From assembly GCA_021151525.1 (NCBI GenBank), contig JAGKXD010000106.1, positions 1 through 13,462 of the forward strand: a stretch of DNA of 13,462 bases, written 5' to 3'. The position numbers and the translations under genes are program-made. Positions 5,966-13,462 of the stretch are shown here, piece by piece. The DNA comes from Cellvibrionaceae bacterium (GTDB lineage Bacteria; Pseudomonadota; Gammaproteobacteria; Pseudomonadales; Cellvibrionaceae). How positions within the stretch are numbered: the stretch's first letter is position 1; the number at the start of each line of letters is the position of its first letter. The notes beneath the pieces were generated by a model. It saw only the letters and a program-made list of their open reading frames with translations. It did no database searches and had not been told where the DNA came from.

Positions 5966-8494
5966 TTATTGTTTGAGTAATTTATAAATTTCCAAACTGG
6001 CGCCGATAAACGGTGTATTGCCTTTGGGATCATTAGAAAAAATGCGCTCAGTCATGTAGTAGTCATAACTGCCGTCGCGACCAAAGCCCAAACCGGCCAC
6101 CAGGCATTGGTCATTCATACTGACCTTGCCATCTTTATGCACCGTCATAAATTCATTGATGATGCCCTGATAACTTTTTACTGCGGCAGCGCGATAGGAA
6201 TCCGGCAAATAACCTTTGTTAATCGCCTTTGCCAAAAAGTAAGTAAACATAGCGCTGGCGGAAGATTCGCGATAGTTGCCAATATCACCGGGGCGATCCG
6301 TAATTTGCCACCAGGTGCCTGTGGCCTGATCCTGATAACGCAAAATATCCGGCGCAAATTCAACAATAATATCGATTAATTCCTTGCGCAGTTCGGGCTC
6401 TGACTCAGGAATAAAATCCAGCACATCCACTAATGCCATTGCATACCAGCCCATACCGCGCGACCAGAATTGTGGCGCGCGACCCGTTGTTTTATCAGCC
6501 CAGAATGCTTGTTTGGATTCATCCCAGGCGTGGTAGTACAAACCGGTTTTGGCATCGCGCAAATGTTCACGCGCAATAGTAAATTCATGCACGGCTTCTT
6601 TAAAACTTTCATGTTGCTGTGCACCCGTTTCATAGGCAGCGGCGTAGCGCGCTAAAAACGGCATGCCCATGTAGACACCATCCAGCCACAATTGGTTGGG
6701 GTAGGTCACCCTGTGCCAAAATGCGCCCTGGCTGGTGCGCGGGTGACGTTTTAAATTTTCGCGCAGGAAATCCGCCGCCTTGCGGTATTTTTCCTGTTTG
6801 GTGCGCTGCTCCAGCAGTATCACCATTTCACCTGGCTTGGTTAAATCGATACTGAATAAATCCGGCTCAAAGGTTTCAATATGGCCATCATCGCGAATAT
6901 AGCTTCCCGTTACCGTTTCCAATGCTTTGCGATAGGCGGGGTTTGGGCTGATTGCATCCAGATCTTGTAACGCCGCGATTTGCATACCCACCACATCGTA
7001 TTCAAATTTGCCGGGGCGCTTGCGATATTCATCCCAACCCTGGTAATGGTAATTCAGGGTTTTTCGCTCCAATTCTGAATCGGCCAATTGCTTGGCCCAA
7101 TTCAATGCAGCATTTGCATCAATCGGATTTTTTTTCGCAGCGGCACTAATGGCCGATTCAAAACGCACGCGCGGTGTTTTGGTCAAGCGTTGGATTTCCT
7201 GATCAAGATAGGCTTTAAAATCGGCTTCGGTTTTAATGCCATCCAGCTCGTGTTCCCATGCCGCGAGGAAGTAATACTCCAATTCACCGCCCTTGTCTTT
7301 CATCACTGACACATAGGAGGTTTCATCGGTAGTTTGCTGTAAGCGATCATCGCGACGGAATATAACCGCCATCCCCAAATGATCATTTTCACCGCTTAAA
7401 CTTTGCTTGCCCCAACTGGCCACATAGGTCCAAGCGTAGCCGCTGATTTCTTGCGGCCCTTCAATAAAGCTAGTGTTCGGGTGTTTTACCAAACCAATTG
7501 CCAAATTCGGCAATTGCTGGCTGGCTTGCAATTTTACATTCACCAACCGGCTACCAGCATTCATGGTGAGATGCGCGGATAAATCCAGTTTTTGATTATT
7601 TATTTGCCAGCCGTTGTAATTAATTTTAAATCCGGAATACAAATCGCCATTGTTGGTAATTATGGCATCGCGTGTATCGACCAGGGATACCAGATCAACA
7701 CTCTTGCCATTCCAGAAGCCGTAACCACCCATGCCGAGTGATTTGCCCACTTTTAAAACGTCCACGCCCCAATCGGAATTCAGATGATAGGAGTCGTAGC
7801 CATCTTGCCCGACATTTTGCAACACCACCTCATGGGTTTTCTTGCCAAAAATATCGAAGCCATTGCGCCAGTCGAGGTAAACGCGATAGGCCACTTTGTC
7901 GGACTCAATGCCCGGGCCTTCATAGCGAATCCAGTAGGAGTGGTCGGTGTACTGCGGGGGTGGCGTTACCTTGTCCACATTTTTAAATGTACCGCCAACA
8001 TATTCCTTACCTTTCCATTCACCACCGTCTTTGATAGAAATTTCTGCCTGGGTTTGTTTTTTCAGGGCAGGTTTTTGGATAGCGGGATCACTGGAGATGA
8101 CAAATGATTTGATCTCTGCTGCGGCAAAATCGCTGACCAGCAATAAACTGTCCAGAGTGCCATCACCATCGGTATCTACGGTTTGGCTGGGCTGCACACT
8201 TCCATTGGCAGCAACGCTTAAATGTTTTACCGCTTCATCCGTTGGGCTAACACCCAAATCATAAAACGGAAAATAAATTGGCTCTTTTTGTAACGAAAAA
8301 TTATTGGCGTTGGTAATTTCTGCAGTGGCAATTTGATAATTTACCGGAGCCGGTTGCGCAACAGGTGTTGTAGCTGTGGTTTGTTGTTCATTGGTTTTTT
8401 CCGGTGAGCAACCACTGATTGCTGCCAGAAAAATACCGCCATAAATAGCCTTGATGGGCGTTTTGCTTTTCAACAATAAACTCACGCGCTTCAC
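5966..8494 (-). CDS. DUF4861-GH105 fusion lipoprotein, probable unsaturated rhamnogalacturonyl/galacturonyl hydrolase
   Basis: The protein has 842 residues. A lipoprotein signal ends in AISGC with Cys29; the next residue is Ser, so outer-membrane sorting is likely. After a linker rich in Thr, Gln and Pro, residues about 55-440 fit DUF4861 (YWIRYEGPGIESDKVAYRVY, then MGGYGFWNGKSV). Residues about 460-842 are a GH88/GH105 alpha6/alpha6 barrel. Residues expected from YteR are present: His594 and catalytic Asp605 (FWHRVTYPNQLWLDGVYM, same 11-residue spacing as YteR His132-Asp143), His655 (YYHAWDES), Arg679 and Trp683 (WSRGMGWY). Such enzymes hydrate the 4,5-double bond of lyase products and release the uronate that opens to 5-keto-4-deoxyuronate, the KduI substrate. 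The start is GTG at 8494. A second GTG at 8485 has a better ribosome site (AAAGGTGA) and keeps the lipoprotein signal intact, so the protein may be three residues shorter. Confidence 0.9.
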   Translation of the reverse strand: MKRVSLLLKSKTPIKAIYGGIFLAAISGCSPEKTNEQQTTATTPVAQPAPVNYQIATAEITNANNFSLQKEPIYFPFYDLGVSPTDEAVKHLSVAANGSVQPSQTVDTDGDGTLDSLLLVSDFAAAEIKSFVISSDPAIQKPALKKQTQAEISIKDGGEWKGKEYVGGTFKNVDKVTPPPQYTDHSYWIRYEGPGIESDKVAYRVYLDWRNGFDIFGKKTHEVVLQNVGQDGYDSYHLNSDWGVDVLKVGKSLGMGGYGFWNGKSVDLVSLVDTRDAIITNNGDLYSGFKINYNGWQINNQKLDLSAHLTMNAGSRLVNVKLQASQQLPNLAIGLVKHPNTSFIEGPQEISGYAWTYVASWGKQSLSGENDHLGMAVIFRRDDRLQQTTDETSYVSVMKDKGGELEYYFLAAWEHELDGIKTEADFKAYLDQEIQRLTKTPRVRFESAISAAAKKNPIDANAALNWAKQLADSELERKTLNYHYQGWDEYRKRPGKFEYDVVGMQIAALQDLDAISPNPAYRKALETVTGSYIRDDGHIETFEPDLFSIDLTKPGEMVILLEQRTKQEKYRKAADFLRENLKRHPRTSQGAFWHRVTYPNQLWLDGVYMGMPFLARYAAAYETGAQQHESFKEAVHEFTIAREHLRDAKTGLYYHAWDESKQAFWADKTTGRAPQFWSRGMGWYAMALVDVLDFIPESEPELRKELIDIIVEFAPDILRYQDQATGTWWQITDRPGDIGNYRESSASAMFTYFLAKAINKGYLPDSYRAAAVKSYQGIINEFMTVHKDGKVSMNDQCLVAGLGFGRDGSYDYYMTERIFSNDPKGNTPFIGASLEIYKLLKQ

Positions 8495-8556
8495 CTTTCT
8501 CTCTGTTAACTAATAATGAGCACTGTCGTAATTTCAACAAAATACAGCACTTTAAT

Positions 8557-8597
8557 AATCAAACAGGGATGTCAGCGAACTGACATCCCTTTTGATT
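8557..8597. terminator. Strong hairpin after the TonB-dependent receptor gene
   Basis: GGGATGTCAG (8566-8575) and CTGACATCCC (8580-8589) make a perfect 10-bp stem. It is extended by AATCAAA (8557-8563) with TTTGATT (8591-8597) across a small bulge. On the minus strand the loop reads TTCG, and the stem starts about 37 bases after the receptor stop codon. The following T-tract is poor (TGTTTGATTATT), so it may attenuate rather than fully stop read-through into the GH105 gene, whose start is at 8494. Confidence 0.65.
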
Positions 8598-8633
8598 TCA
8601 CTCTTGTTGCAAAAAACGTAAAAAGATTGGCAA

Positions 8634-11369
8634 TTAATATTTGTATTGGACGCCGAGGTAATATTGACGGCCAGTTTGATGGTAGTAAGACAGACGTTCA
8701 TTGCTATCCATATTACCTACCCATTGATCGTCCGCTTCATCAGTCAAGTTCAGCGCTTCAAGAGTCACTTTCCACTGATCATTGAAAGAATAATTAAACG
8801 AAGCATCGACGTTCAAAGTACCGTTAGTACCTTCTTCGAAGTTATCGTTACGCCCCACAGCCGTAGTCAGATAATCACTTCTGCTGACCATTGAAACACG
8901 GCCACCAAAATTATCTTGCTCGTAGTAAATGGTCGCGGCATATGTTTCATCAGAGAGATTAACCAACGGACTCGTACGATCCACCTTGGTTATATCGGTA
9001 GCGTTTAGGTAATCCAAATCCGATTCAACTGAAGTATAAGATCCAATAAAGCCGAAATTACCCCAGATACCAGGCAGGAATGTAAATGGTTGTTGGTAAC
9101 TGATTTCATAGCCATCCAAGTCACCGCCTGGGCTATTCACTTGAGCGCTGTAACCCCATTCAGCATCTGCGGTACAACTCGGGTTCGTACCACACGCCGC
9201 TTTCATGGTGTCAAGAGACAAGCCCAAGTCTTGAATCAGCTGAGTGTACGTAGTTGATTTTCGAGCTGTTTGCGCAAAACTATCCAATTCTTTTTTAAAC
9301 AGAGTCAAACCAACACTCGCACCCTCACTGAAGTACCACTCGAACCCGAGGTCATAACTTCTTGCTTTAGTAGGCTCAAGGTAAGGATTGCCACTAGATA
9401 CTGTAAACGCGTTGCCTGAAACGGAAACGTTGGTGCTAGGAGCAAGGGCGCCAAGTCCAGCGCGAGCAATACCATCAGAAGCAGCCGCGCGAATCAGGAA
9501 GTCTTCAATGGGTTCCACGACAACATTCAACGATGGGAGAGTATCTGAGTAGCTGTGATCTACGGAAACTTCTACACCTTTGTTATCGTATCCGGCAGCA
9601 GTCTGGTCAGTATCAAAACGTCTTACACCAAGATCGCCGCGAACAGGTACAGCCCCCAATTCAAAGTTGAAATCTACCTGCGCATACACACCTGTTGTAG
9701 TTTCTGAAATTGCAAATTTGTTAGCCCATTGCGGAGTTAATGCAGCACTAAACAAATTGTTTTCAGACATGATCAGAGCGCGGTTAGGAATAAGCCAAGG
9801 ACGACCATCACCTAGACCAGAATCATACTCTACGATGTAGTCTGGATTGGACTGAATATTTACACCTTGCGTACCTTCATTGATACGGTTCTCATCAGTT
9901 TCGAAACTAAAATCTTTATAATCAACGCCTGCTTTCAATTTGAAAGACTCAGAGGCATCAAACTCAAATGAAATGTTGCCTGCATCATTTTCATTCAACG
10001 TAGATTGCGGACGCTGCCTAATACTGCTAGTAACCCATGATGCTTTGTTATAAGCATTATCGCCAAATGTTAGCACCGGACTATCGTAGTCACGATAGTC
10101 AAAGGTGAAATCTTGGCCATTAGCAATCATGATCACAGTATTTTGGATCGGATTGTCGTAATCAGACTTAGTTGTACCAATCATCGCTTTCATTCTGAAG
10201 CTGTCTGTAAAATCTTGCTTTAACGAAACAGTCGTTTGCGCAAAGTCAGTGGACATATCATCAAAGCGATTTTCAGACCATAAACGCGCGTTATCAATAT
10301 CCGCGTACACAAGATTGCCATCTTGAATTTCGTAATCTCTTACGATCATGTTCATAGTCGGATTATTGGCATTGCTTCCAATAGTGCCATTAAGGACAGT
10401 AGAGAAAAAAGTTTCTTCGCGCGTCGAATCAAATTTTGCCCAGAGGTTATCGACACTAATTTCCGTAGAGTCAGTCGGACGAAATTGCAACGACAAGCTC
10501 GAGCCTACACGCTCTAATTCGTGCTGGTATGAATCGTAGCGAGGCAAGCGAGGGTGAAATGCAGAGTTCACTTCGTGACTAGCAGGAATTACAGTTGGGC
10601 TTGCACTTCCTTCTAATTGAATACGGTTGAAACGGTCGCCAGCGGCCTTTGACCAGCGCCCTGTACTTGTACCTTCATCCTGTATTTTTCGCTCCGAATA
10701 AGACAAAGAGAAAAGTGCACCAAACTTTCCGTCAGCAAAGGTATTGCTCACTAAAAATGCTGCACTTGGATCATTTTCTTCAGATAAATCGTTGTAACCC
10801 AACTGACCAGAAGCCGAAAATACGAAACCGTCATAATCAAAAGGCTGTGCAGCTTTCAGATCAACAGTTGCACCGAGAGAGCCTTCCTGAACTTCAGCCG
10901 AGTTGGTTTTACGTACAGTCAAAGAACTGAACAAATCGGATGAGAATGTATTGAAGTCAAAACCACGACCACGGTTATTACCACCTACAGCATCGGTACT
11001 GCCAGTGGTAGAAATAGTTTCCATGCCGTTCAAACGAACAGTAGTAAACGTTGGGCCAAGACCGCGAACAGTAATGCCGCGACCTTCACCACCGGAGCGC
11101 TGAATAGCTACACCGGGAACACGCTGCAAGGACTCAGCGAGGTTATTGTCTGGAAACTCAGCAATATCAGAAGCGACAATCGCATCCACAAAACCATTTT
11201 GGTTTTTCTTGATATTTAACGCGTTATTCAAACTATCGCGGAAACTACCGGTTACCAGTACTTCTTCGACAGTACTGTCGCCGCTTTGGTTATCTTGCGC
11301 GTATACACTCATTGGCATTGCGGCTGCCGCCATAGCCAGTACGAGCGGGTTAAAGGCAAACTTTCTCAT
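8634..11369 (-). CDS. TonB-dependent outer-membrane receptor, probably for pectic oligosaccharides
   Basis: The protein has 911 residues. It has a Sec signal peptide (residues 1-24, cleavage after SVYA), a TonB box EEVLVTG at 35-41, and a plug domain at about 50-180. The plug carries the hallmark motifs AEFPDNNLAESLQRVPGVAI and GRGITVRGLGP, plus VRLNGME. The rest is a beta-barrel ending in an aromatic residue (YYLGVQYKY), as outer-membrane barrels do. The length and plug motifs fit the TIGR01782-type receptors of Xanthomonas, Caulobacter and Cellvibrio, which import plant sugars. A cysteine pair in a likely surface loop (ACGTNPSC) is also common in this group. The substrate is inferred from neighbours GH28 and GH105: oligogalacturonides or rhamnogalacturonan fragments. 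ATG 11369 has GGGGA six bases upstream. No partner SusD-like protein is present, as expected in gammaproteobacteria. Confidence 0.93.
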   Translation of the reverse strand: MRKFAFNPLVLAMAAAAMPMSVYAQDNQSGDSTVEEVLVTGSFRDSLNNALNIKKNQNGFVDAIVASDIAEFPDNNLAESLQRVPGVAIQRSGGEGRGITVRGLGPTFTTVRLNGMETISTTGSTDAVGGNNRGRGFDFNTFSSDLFSSLTVRKTNSAEVQEGSLGATVDLKAAQPFDYDGFVFSASGQLGYNDLSEENDPSAAFLVSNTFADGKFGALFSLSYSERKIQDEGTSTGRWSKAAGDRFNRIQLEGSASPTVIPASHEVNSAFHPRLPRYDSYQHELERVGSSLSLQFRPTDSTEISVDNLWAKFDSTREETFFSTVLNGTIGSNANNPTMNMIVRDYEIQDGNLVYADIDNARLWSENRFDDMSTDFAQTTVSLKQDFTDSFRMKAMIGTTKSDYDNPIQNTVIMIANGQDFTFDYRDYDSPVLTFGDNAYNKASWVTSSIRQRPQSTLNENDAGNISFEFDASESFKLKAGVDYKDFSFETDENRINEGTQGVNIQSNPDYIVEYDSGLGDGRPWLIPNRALIMSENNLFSAALTPQWANKFAISETTTGVYAQVDFNFELGAVPVRGDLGVRRFDTDQTAAGYDNKGVEVSVDHSYSDTLPSLNVVVEPIEDFLIRAAASDGIARAGLGALAPSTNVSVSGNAFTVSSGNPYLEPTKARSYDLGFEWYFSEGASVGLTLFKKELDSFAQTARKSTTYTQLIQDLGLSLDTMKAACGTNPSCTADAEWGYSAQVNSPGGDLDGYEISYQQPFTFLPGIWGNFGFIGSYTSVESDLDYLNATDITKVDRTSPLVNLSDETYAATIYYEQDNFGGRVSMVSRSDYLTTAVGRNDNFEEGTNGTLNVDASFNYSFNDQWKVTLEALNLTDEADDQWVGNMDSNERLSYYHQTGRQYYLGVQYKY

Positions 11370-11653
11370 AGCTATTCCCCATCTTTATTGTGATTAAATC
11401 ATTGAGCTAAAGAGCCGTACTGTTTTTGTCAGGTTGATGACGGCAAGCAGTACAATTTCACAAACGAGCAAACCCCGGTGGCACAAGGTTCGCGTTTATT
11501 TGTAATCAGTTTTTTGTAATTGCATTGAACACGGGCAATTTTTTTCGCCTTTCTTTTTTTACAGTGATTGGCGCTCTTCAAAAAATTTTATTTTTCGATT
11601 TCCTGCATCAACAACAAATAGAAAACCAGGTCGATGCATTCGTCATAAATACA
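11370..11653. other. Upstream region of the receptor gene (284 bp)
   Basis: No gene is seen. It holds a short perfect palindrome TGATTAAATCA (11391-11401), about 20-30 bases before the receptor start. It also has a wider inverted repeat GTACTG (11417-11422) with CAGTAC (11448-11453), and TGCATC (11604-11609) with GATGCA (11633-11638) near the GH28 stop. None makes a clear terminator for GH28. The receptor promoter presumably lies here, but I could not fix its boxes. Confidence 0.4.
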
Positions 11654-13114
11654 TCAAACCTTAAATTCAACACCCTGGATTTTTACGTTGTTAGCGACAA
11701 AGTTATCCAACTCTTCCAGTACACCAATATTTTTTACGGTTTTAAAATCGCAATTGGTGAGCTGCAGGTTTTGAATGGGTGAGCGCTGGTAGCCGCGCAC
11801 TTGAAACACCTGTTGCGCGTTATCGCACTTAAGATCACTAATGGAAATATTGCGTACTCTTGGCGTATGTTTTCCGGCATCGCCTTCTTCGTAGTGAAAG
11901 TCGATCACAATCGCGGTTTGCACTTCACCGATGGTAATGTCGCGAATATAAAAGTTTTCAATCACACCGCCGCGCACCGAATTGGTTTTTATACGAATGC
12001 CGCGCTCCAGCTCCGGGCTGCTCATGGTGCAATGCTCAACAAATACATTGCGCACACCACCGGAAATTTCGCTGCCGATCACAACACCGCCATGACCGTT
12101 ACACATTTCACAATGGCTGATAACAATATTTTCAGAAGGGATATTGATACGGCGACCATCGGCATTGCGACCGGATTTAATCGCAATGCAATCATCACCC
12201 GTATCAAATAAGCAATTTTTAATGACTACATTTTTGCAAGATTCGGGATCACAACCATCGGAGTTGGGCCCCAGGCTCACCAGCTTAACGCCATCGACGG
12301 TTACGTTTTCACAGAGCACCGGATTCAGCAACCAAAAGGGCGCATTGGTGATAGTGACACCTTCAATCAATACGTTTTTACAGGAATAAGGCTGCACAAA
12401 GGGCGGGCGCAGGTAAGCGCCATCAGCGTAAATACGCTTGGCCACAGGCACATTGTTTTCCATGTCCTGCATCAACTTATTGCGCGCCGCTTCCTGGGTA
12501 GGCACACCGGGAATCCCCCAGTTAACACTACTGAAATTGCCGCCTTTCCAGGGCCACCAGGTGGTGCGATTACCCTGGCCATCGAGCGTACCCTTACCGG
12601 TCACGGCGATATTGGATTGCTGGTAGGCATAAATCAGCGGGGAATAACCCATGATTTCCATACCTTCCCAGCGCGTGAGTACTGCGGGCAGGTAGGCGTT
12701 AGGATCGGTGATAAAGGCGATAGTGGAACCTTCATCAATATGCAAATTAACGTTGGAGCGTAGGTGGATGGGGCCACTCAGGTACCTGCCGCCGGTCACG
12801 AGTACTTTACCGCCGCCGGCGTTGTGGCAGGCAAGGATGGCAGCGGCAATCGCCCGGCTATTATCAAAACCCGCCCGGGTTTTCGCGCCATGGTCGCGAA
12901 TATCAAAGGTGCGCGCCGGGAATACCGGGGGTTGGACTTGTTGGCGAATTTGCTCGGCCATCGCCCATACATTCGTAGCAACAGGCTTGGCGCCGCCGGA
13001 ACTACACCCACCAAGCGCACTCACTGCCGCACAGCCCGCCAGAGTGGCAAGCCCCTGTTGAATAAAGTCACGGCGGCAGCTAGAGGCGCGGAGATCTGCA
13101 TGTTCCGGGTACAT
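11654..13114 (-). CDS. GH28 polygalacturonase-family enzyme, Tat-exported lipoprotein
   Basis: I chose the ATG at 13114 (486 residues). The open frame extends to an ATG at 13192, but that adds 26 residues before the export signal. With the shorter start the twin-arginine motif (CRRDF, Arg14-Arg15) sits normally near the N-terminus. A hydrophobic stretch ends in a lipobox, LGGC with Cys37, followed by Ser-Ser. Both starts have weak ribosome sites. The GH28 right-handed beta-helix carries every catalytic motif: NSDG at 284-287 (Asp286), the GDD Asp pair 307-308, GHG at 340-342 (His341), and RIK at 374-376. GH28 enzymes hydrolyse alpha-1,4-galacturonan or rhamnogalacturonan with inversion. The long N-terminal part with WWPWKGG and RPPFVQPYSCKNV resembles bacterial exo-acting members, so release of mono- or digalacturonate is plausible. 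It is the first gene of the minus-strand pectin cluster, 284 bp before the receptor gene. Confidence 0.92.
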   Translation of the reverse strand: MYPEHADLRASSCRRDFIQQGLATLAGCAAVSALGGCSSGGAKPVATNVWAMAEQIRQQVQPPVFPARTFDIRDHGAKTRAGFDNSRAIAAAILACHNAGGGKVLVTGGRYLSGPIHLRSNVNLHIDEGSTIAFITDPNAYLPAVLTRWEGMEIMGYSPLIYAYQQSNIAVTGKGTLDGQGNRTTWWPWKGGNFSSVNWGIPGVPTQEAARNKLMQDMENNVPVAKRIYADGAYLRPPFVQPYSCKNVLIEGVTITNAPFWLLNPVLCENVTVDGVKLVSLGPNSDGCDPESCKNVVIKNCLFDTGDDCIAIKSGRNADGRRINIPSENIVISHCEMCNGHGGVVIGSEISGGVRNVFVEHCTMSSPELERGIRIKTNSVRGGVIENFYIRDITIGEVQTAIVIDFHYEEGDAGKHTPRVRNISISDLKCDNAQQVFQVRGYQRSPIQNLQLTNCDFKTVKNIGVLEELDNFVANNVKIQGVEFKV

Positions 13115-13280
13115 CTTTCTCACTGCATGTTCTCTTGTGTGAAGTCGACTGACGGCTTTGTTGTTATAGATCGGACCATACAGCAAAGCCATGTCCGCAG
13201 TTCCATCGAGCTCCGGAATTACAGGAGCAAATTGAGAATCGATTAACTACCGACAGGCCAGTTGGGCCGGATTTCTTAAA

Positions 13281-13305
13281 GGAAGATACTTATCCTCCTA
13301 TAGGA
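13281..13305. promoter_or_regulatory. Overlapping palindromes upstream of GH28
   Basis: GGAAGATACTTATCCTCC (13281-13298) is an imperfect 18-bp palindrome, with 7 of 9 pairs complementary. TCCTATAGGA (13296-13305) is a perfect 10-bp palindrome that overlaps it. On the minus strand the block contains AGGAGG, but no start codon follows at a suitable distance. It could be a regulator site in the GH28 leader or promoter. Confidence 0.35.
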
Positions 13306-13406
13306 CGAAAAACATTCTGTATGTCATGTTTAATATTTGCAAGCCGATAGCATAAAATTTTTCCATTTCTTGCGCCATATGGACAATTAATCGACAAAAA
13401 CCTTCA

Positions 13407-13420
13407 TGTAAACGTTTACT
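13407..13420. promoter_or_regulatory. LacI-family-type operator 1
   Basis: TGTAAACGTTTACT contains the perfect 12-bp palindrome GTAAACGTTTAC (13408-13419) with a central CG. This is the typical form of LacI/GalR-family operators. It lies 215 bases or more upstream of the GH28 start and close to the window edge. Confidence 0.7.
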
Positions 13421-13439
13421 TTTATAGGATAAATAGAAA

Positions 13440-13453
13440 TGTAAACGTATACA
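13440..13453. promoter_or_regulatory. LacI-family-type operator 2
   Basis: TGTAAACGTATACA matches operator 1 in its left half (TGTAAACG), and 6 of its 7 symmetric base pairs are complementary. Its centre is 33 bp from the centre of operator 1, about three helical turns, so both would face the same side of the DNA. Confidence 0.6.
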
Positions 13454-13462
13454 CACACTGAT

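Larger units (their letters stand above)
13115..13462. other. Regulatory region upstream of GH28, up to the window edge
   Basis: No convincing gene lies beyond the alternative N-terminus of GH28 (13115-13192). The stretch holds overlapping palindromes at 13281-13305 and two LacI-type operators at 13407-13453. It is likely to be shared with a divergent plus-strand gene to the right of the window. A weak minus-strand promoter candidate is TTTACA (overlapping the first operator) with TAATTG 17 bases later, which I do not consider proven. Confidence 0.5.

Noticed and set aside
11030..11050. GTAAACGTT resembling the LacI-type operator half-site
   Set aside because: It lies inside the receptor coding sequence and lacks the second half of the palindrome.
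9580..11397. Several open frames antisense to the receptor gene
   Set aside because: They are shadows of the strongly coding receptor frame, with no ribosome sites or domain features.
11389..11404. CRP site upstream of the receptor
   Set aside because: Only one TGTGA half-site is present. The partner half does not match TCACA at the required spacing.
11801..12211. 136-codon open frame antisense to GH28
   Set aside because: The opposite frame carries all GH28 catalytic motifs. This one has no recognisable features.

Overview
The window looks like chromosomal DNA of a plant-polysaccharide-degrading gammaproteobacterium. Cellvibrio or a close relative in the Cellvibrionaceae is the best guess. 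That rests on the mix of a TonB-dependent receptor of the large Xanthomonas/Caulobacter/Cellvibrio type, lipid-anchored glycoside hydrolases, a PEP-CTERM protein and a moderate GC content. It is inferred from protein style, since no rRNA or other marker gene is present. There are no tRNA, rRNA, CRISPR, transposase or phage genes.

Left part (1-3731). The window opens inside the 3' end of a plus-strand GH2 glycoside hydrolase gene (probable beta-galactosidase). A 542-bp gene-poor stretch with one long hairpin follows. Next come an unrecognised five-helix membrane protein (1359-1955) and a secreted protein (2176-2982) whose C-terminal half resembles the Pseudomonas galactophilic lectin LecA (PA-IL). 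A strong bidirectional terminator separates the lectin-like gene from a convergent minus-strand gene for a PEP-CTERM surface protein (3039-3731).

Right part (3963-13192). Five minus-strand genes form a pectin-utilisation locus. In transcription order they are a Tat-exported GH28 polygalacturonase lipoprotein, a TonB-dependent receptor, a DUF4861-GH105 fusion lipoprotein (unsaturated galacturonyl hydrolase), KduI and a KduD-type SDR dehydrogenase. They make a coherent route. GH28 shortens pectic oligosaccharides and the receptor imports oligosaccharides across the outer membrane. GH105 removes the 4,5-unsaturated uronic acid left by pectate lyases, which opens spontaneously to 5-keto-4-deoxyuronate. 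KduI isomerises this, and the SDR enzyme reduces it to 2-keto-3-deoxygluconate. Pectate lyase, an inner-membrane transporter, KDG kinase/aldolase and a regulator gene are not in the window.

Regulation. Two LacI-family-type palindromic operators, 33 bp apart centre to centre, lie at the extreme right edge, upstream of GH28 and probably also of a divergent gene beyond the window. Hairpins sit in several of the intergenic gaps, so the five genes are probably more than one transcription unit. The most interesting items for follow-up are the LecA-like secreted protein, the IdnO-like enzyme in the KduD position, the twin operators, the DUF4861-GH105 fusion, and a plus-strand terminator with no annotated plus-strand gene in front of it (possible small RNA at about 3809-3930).
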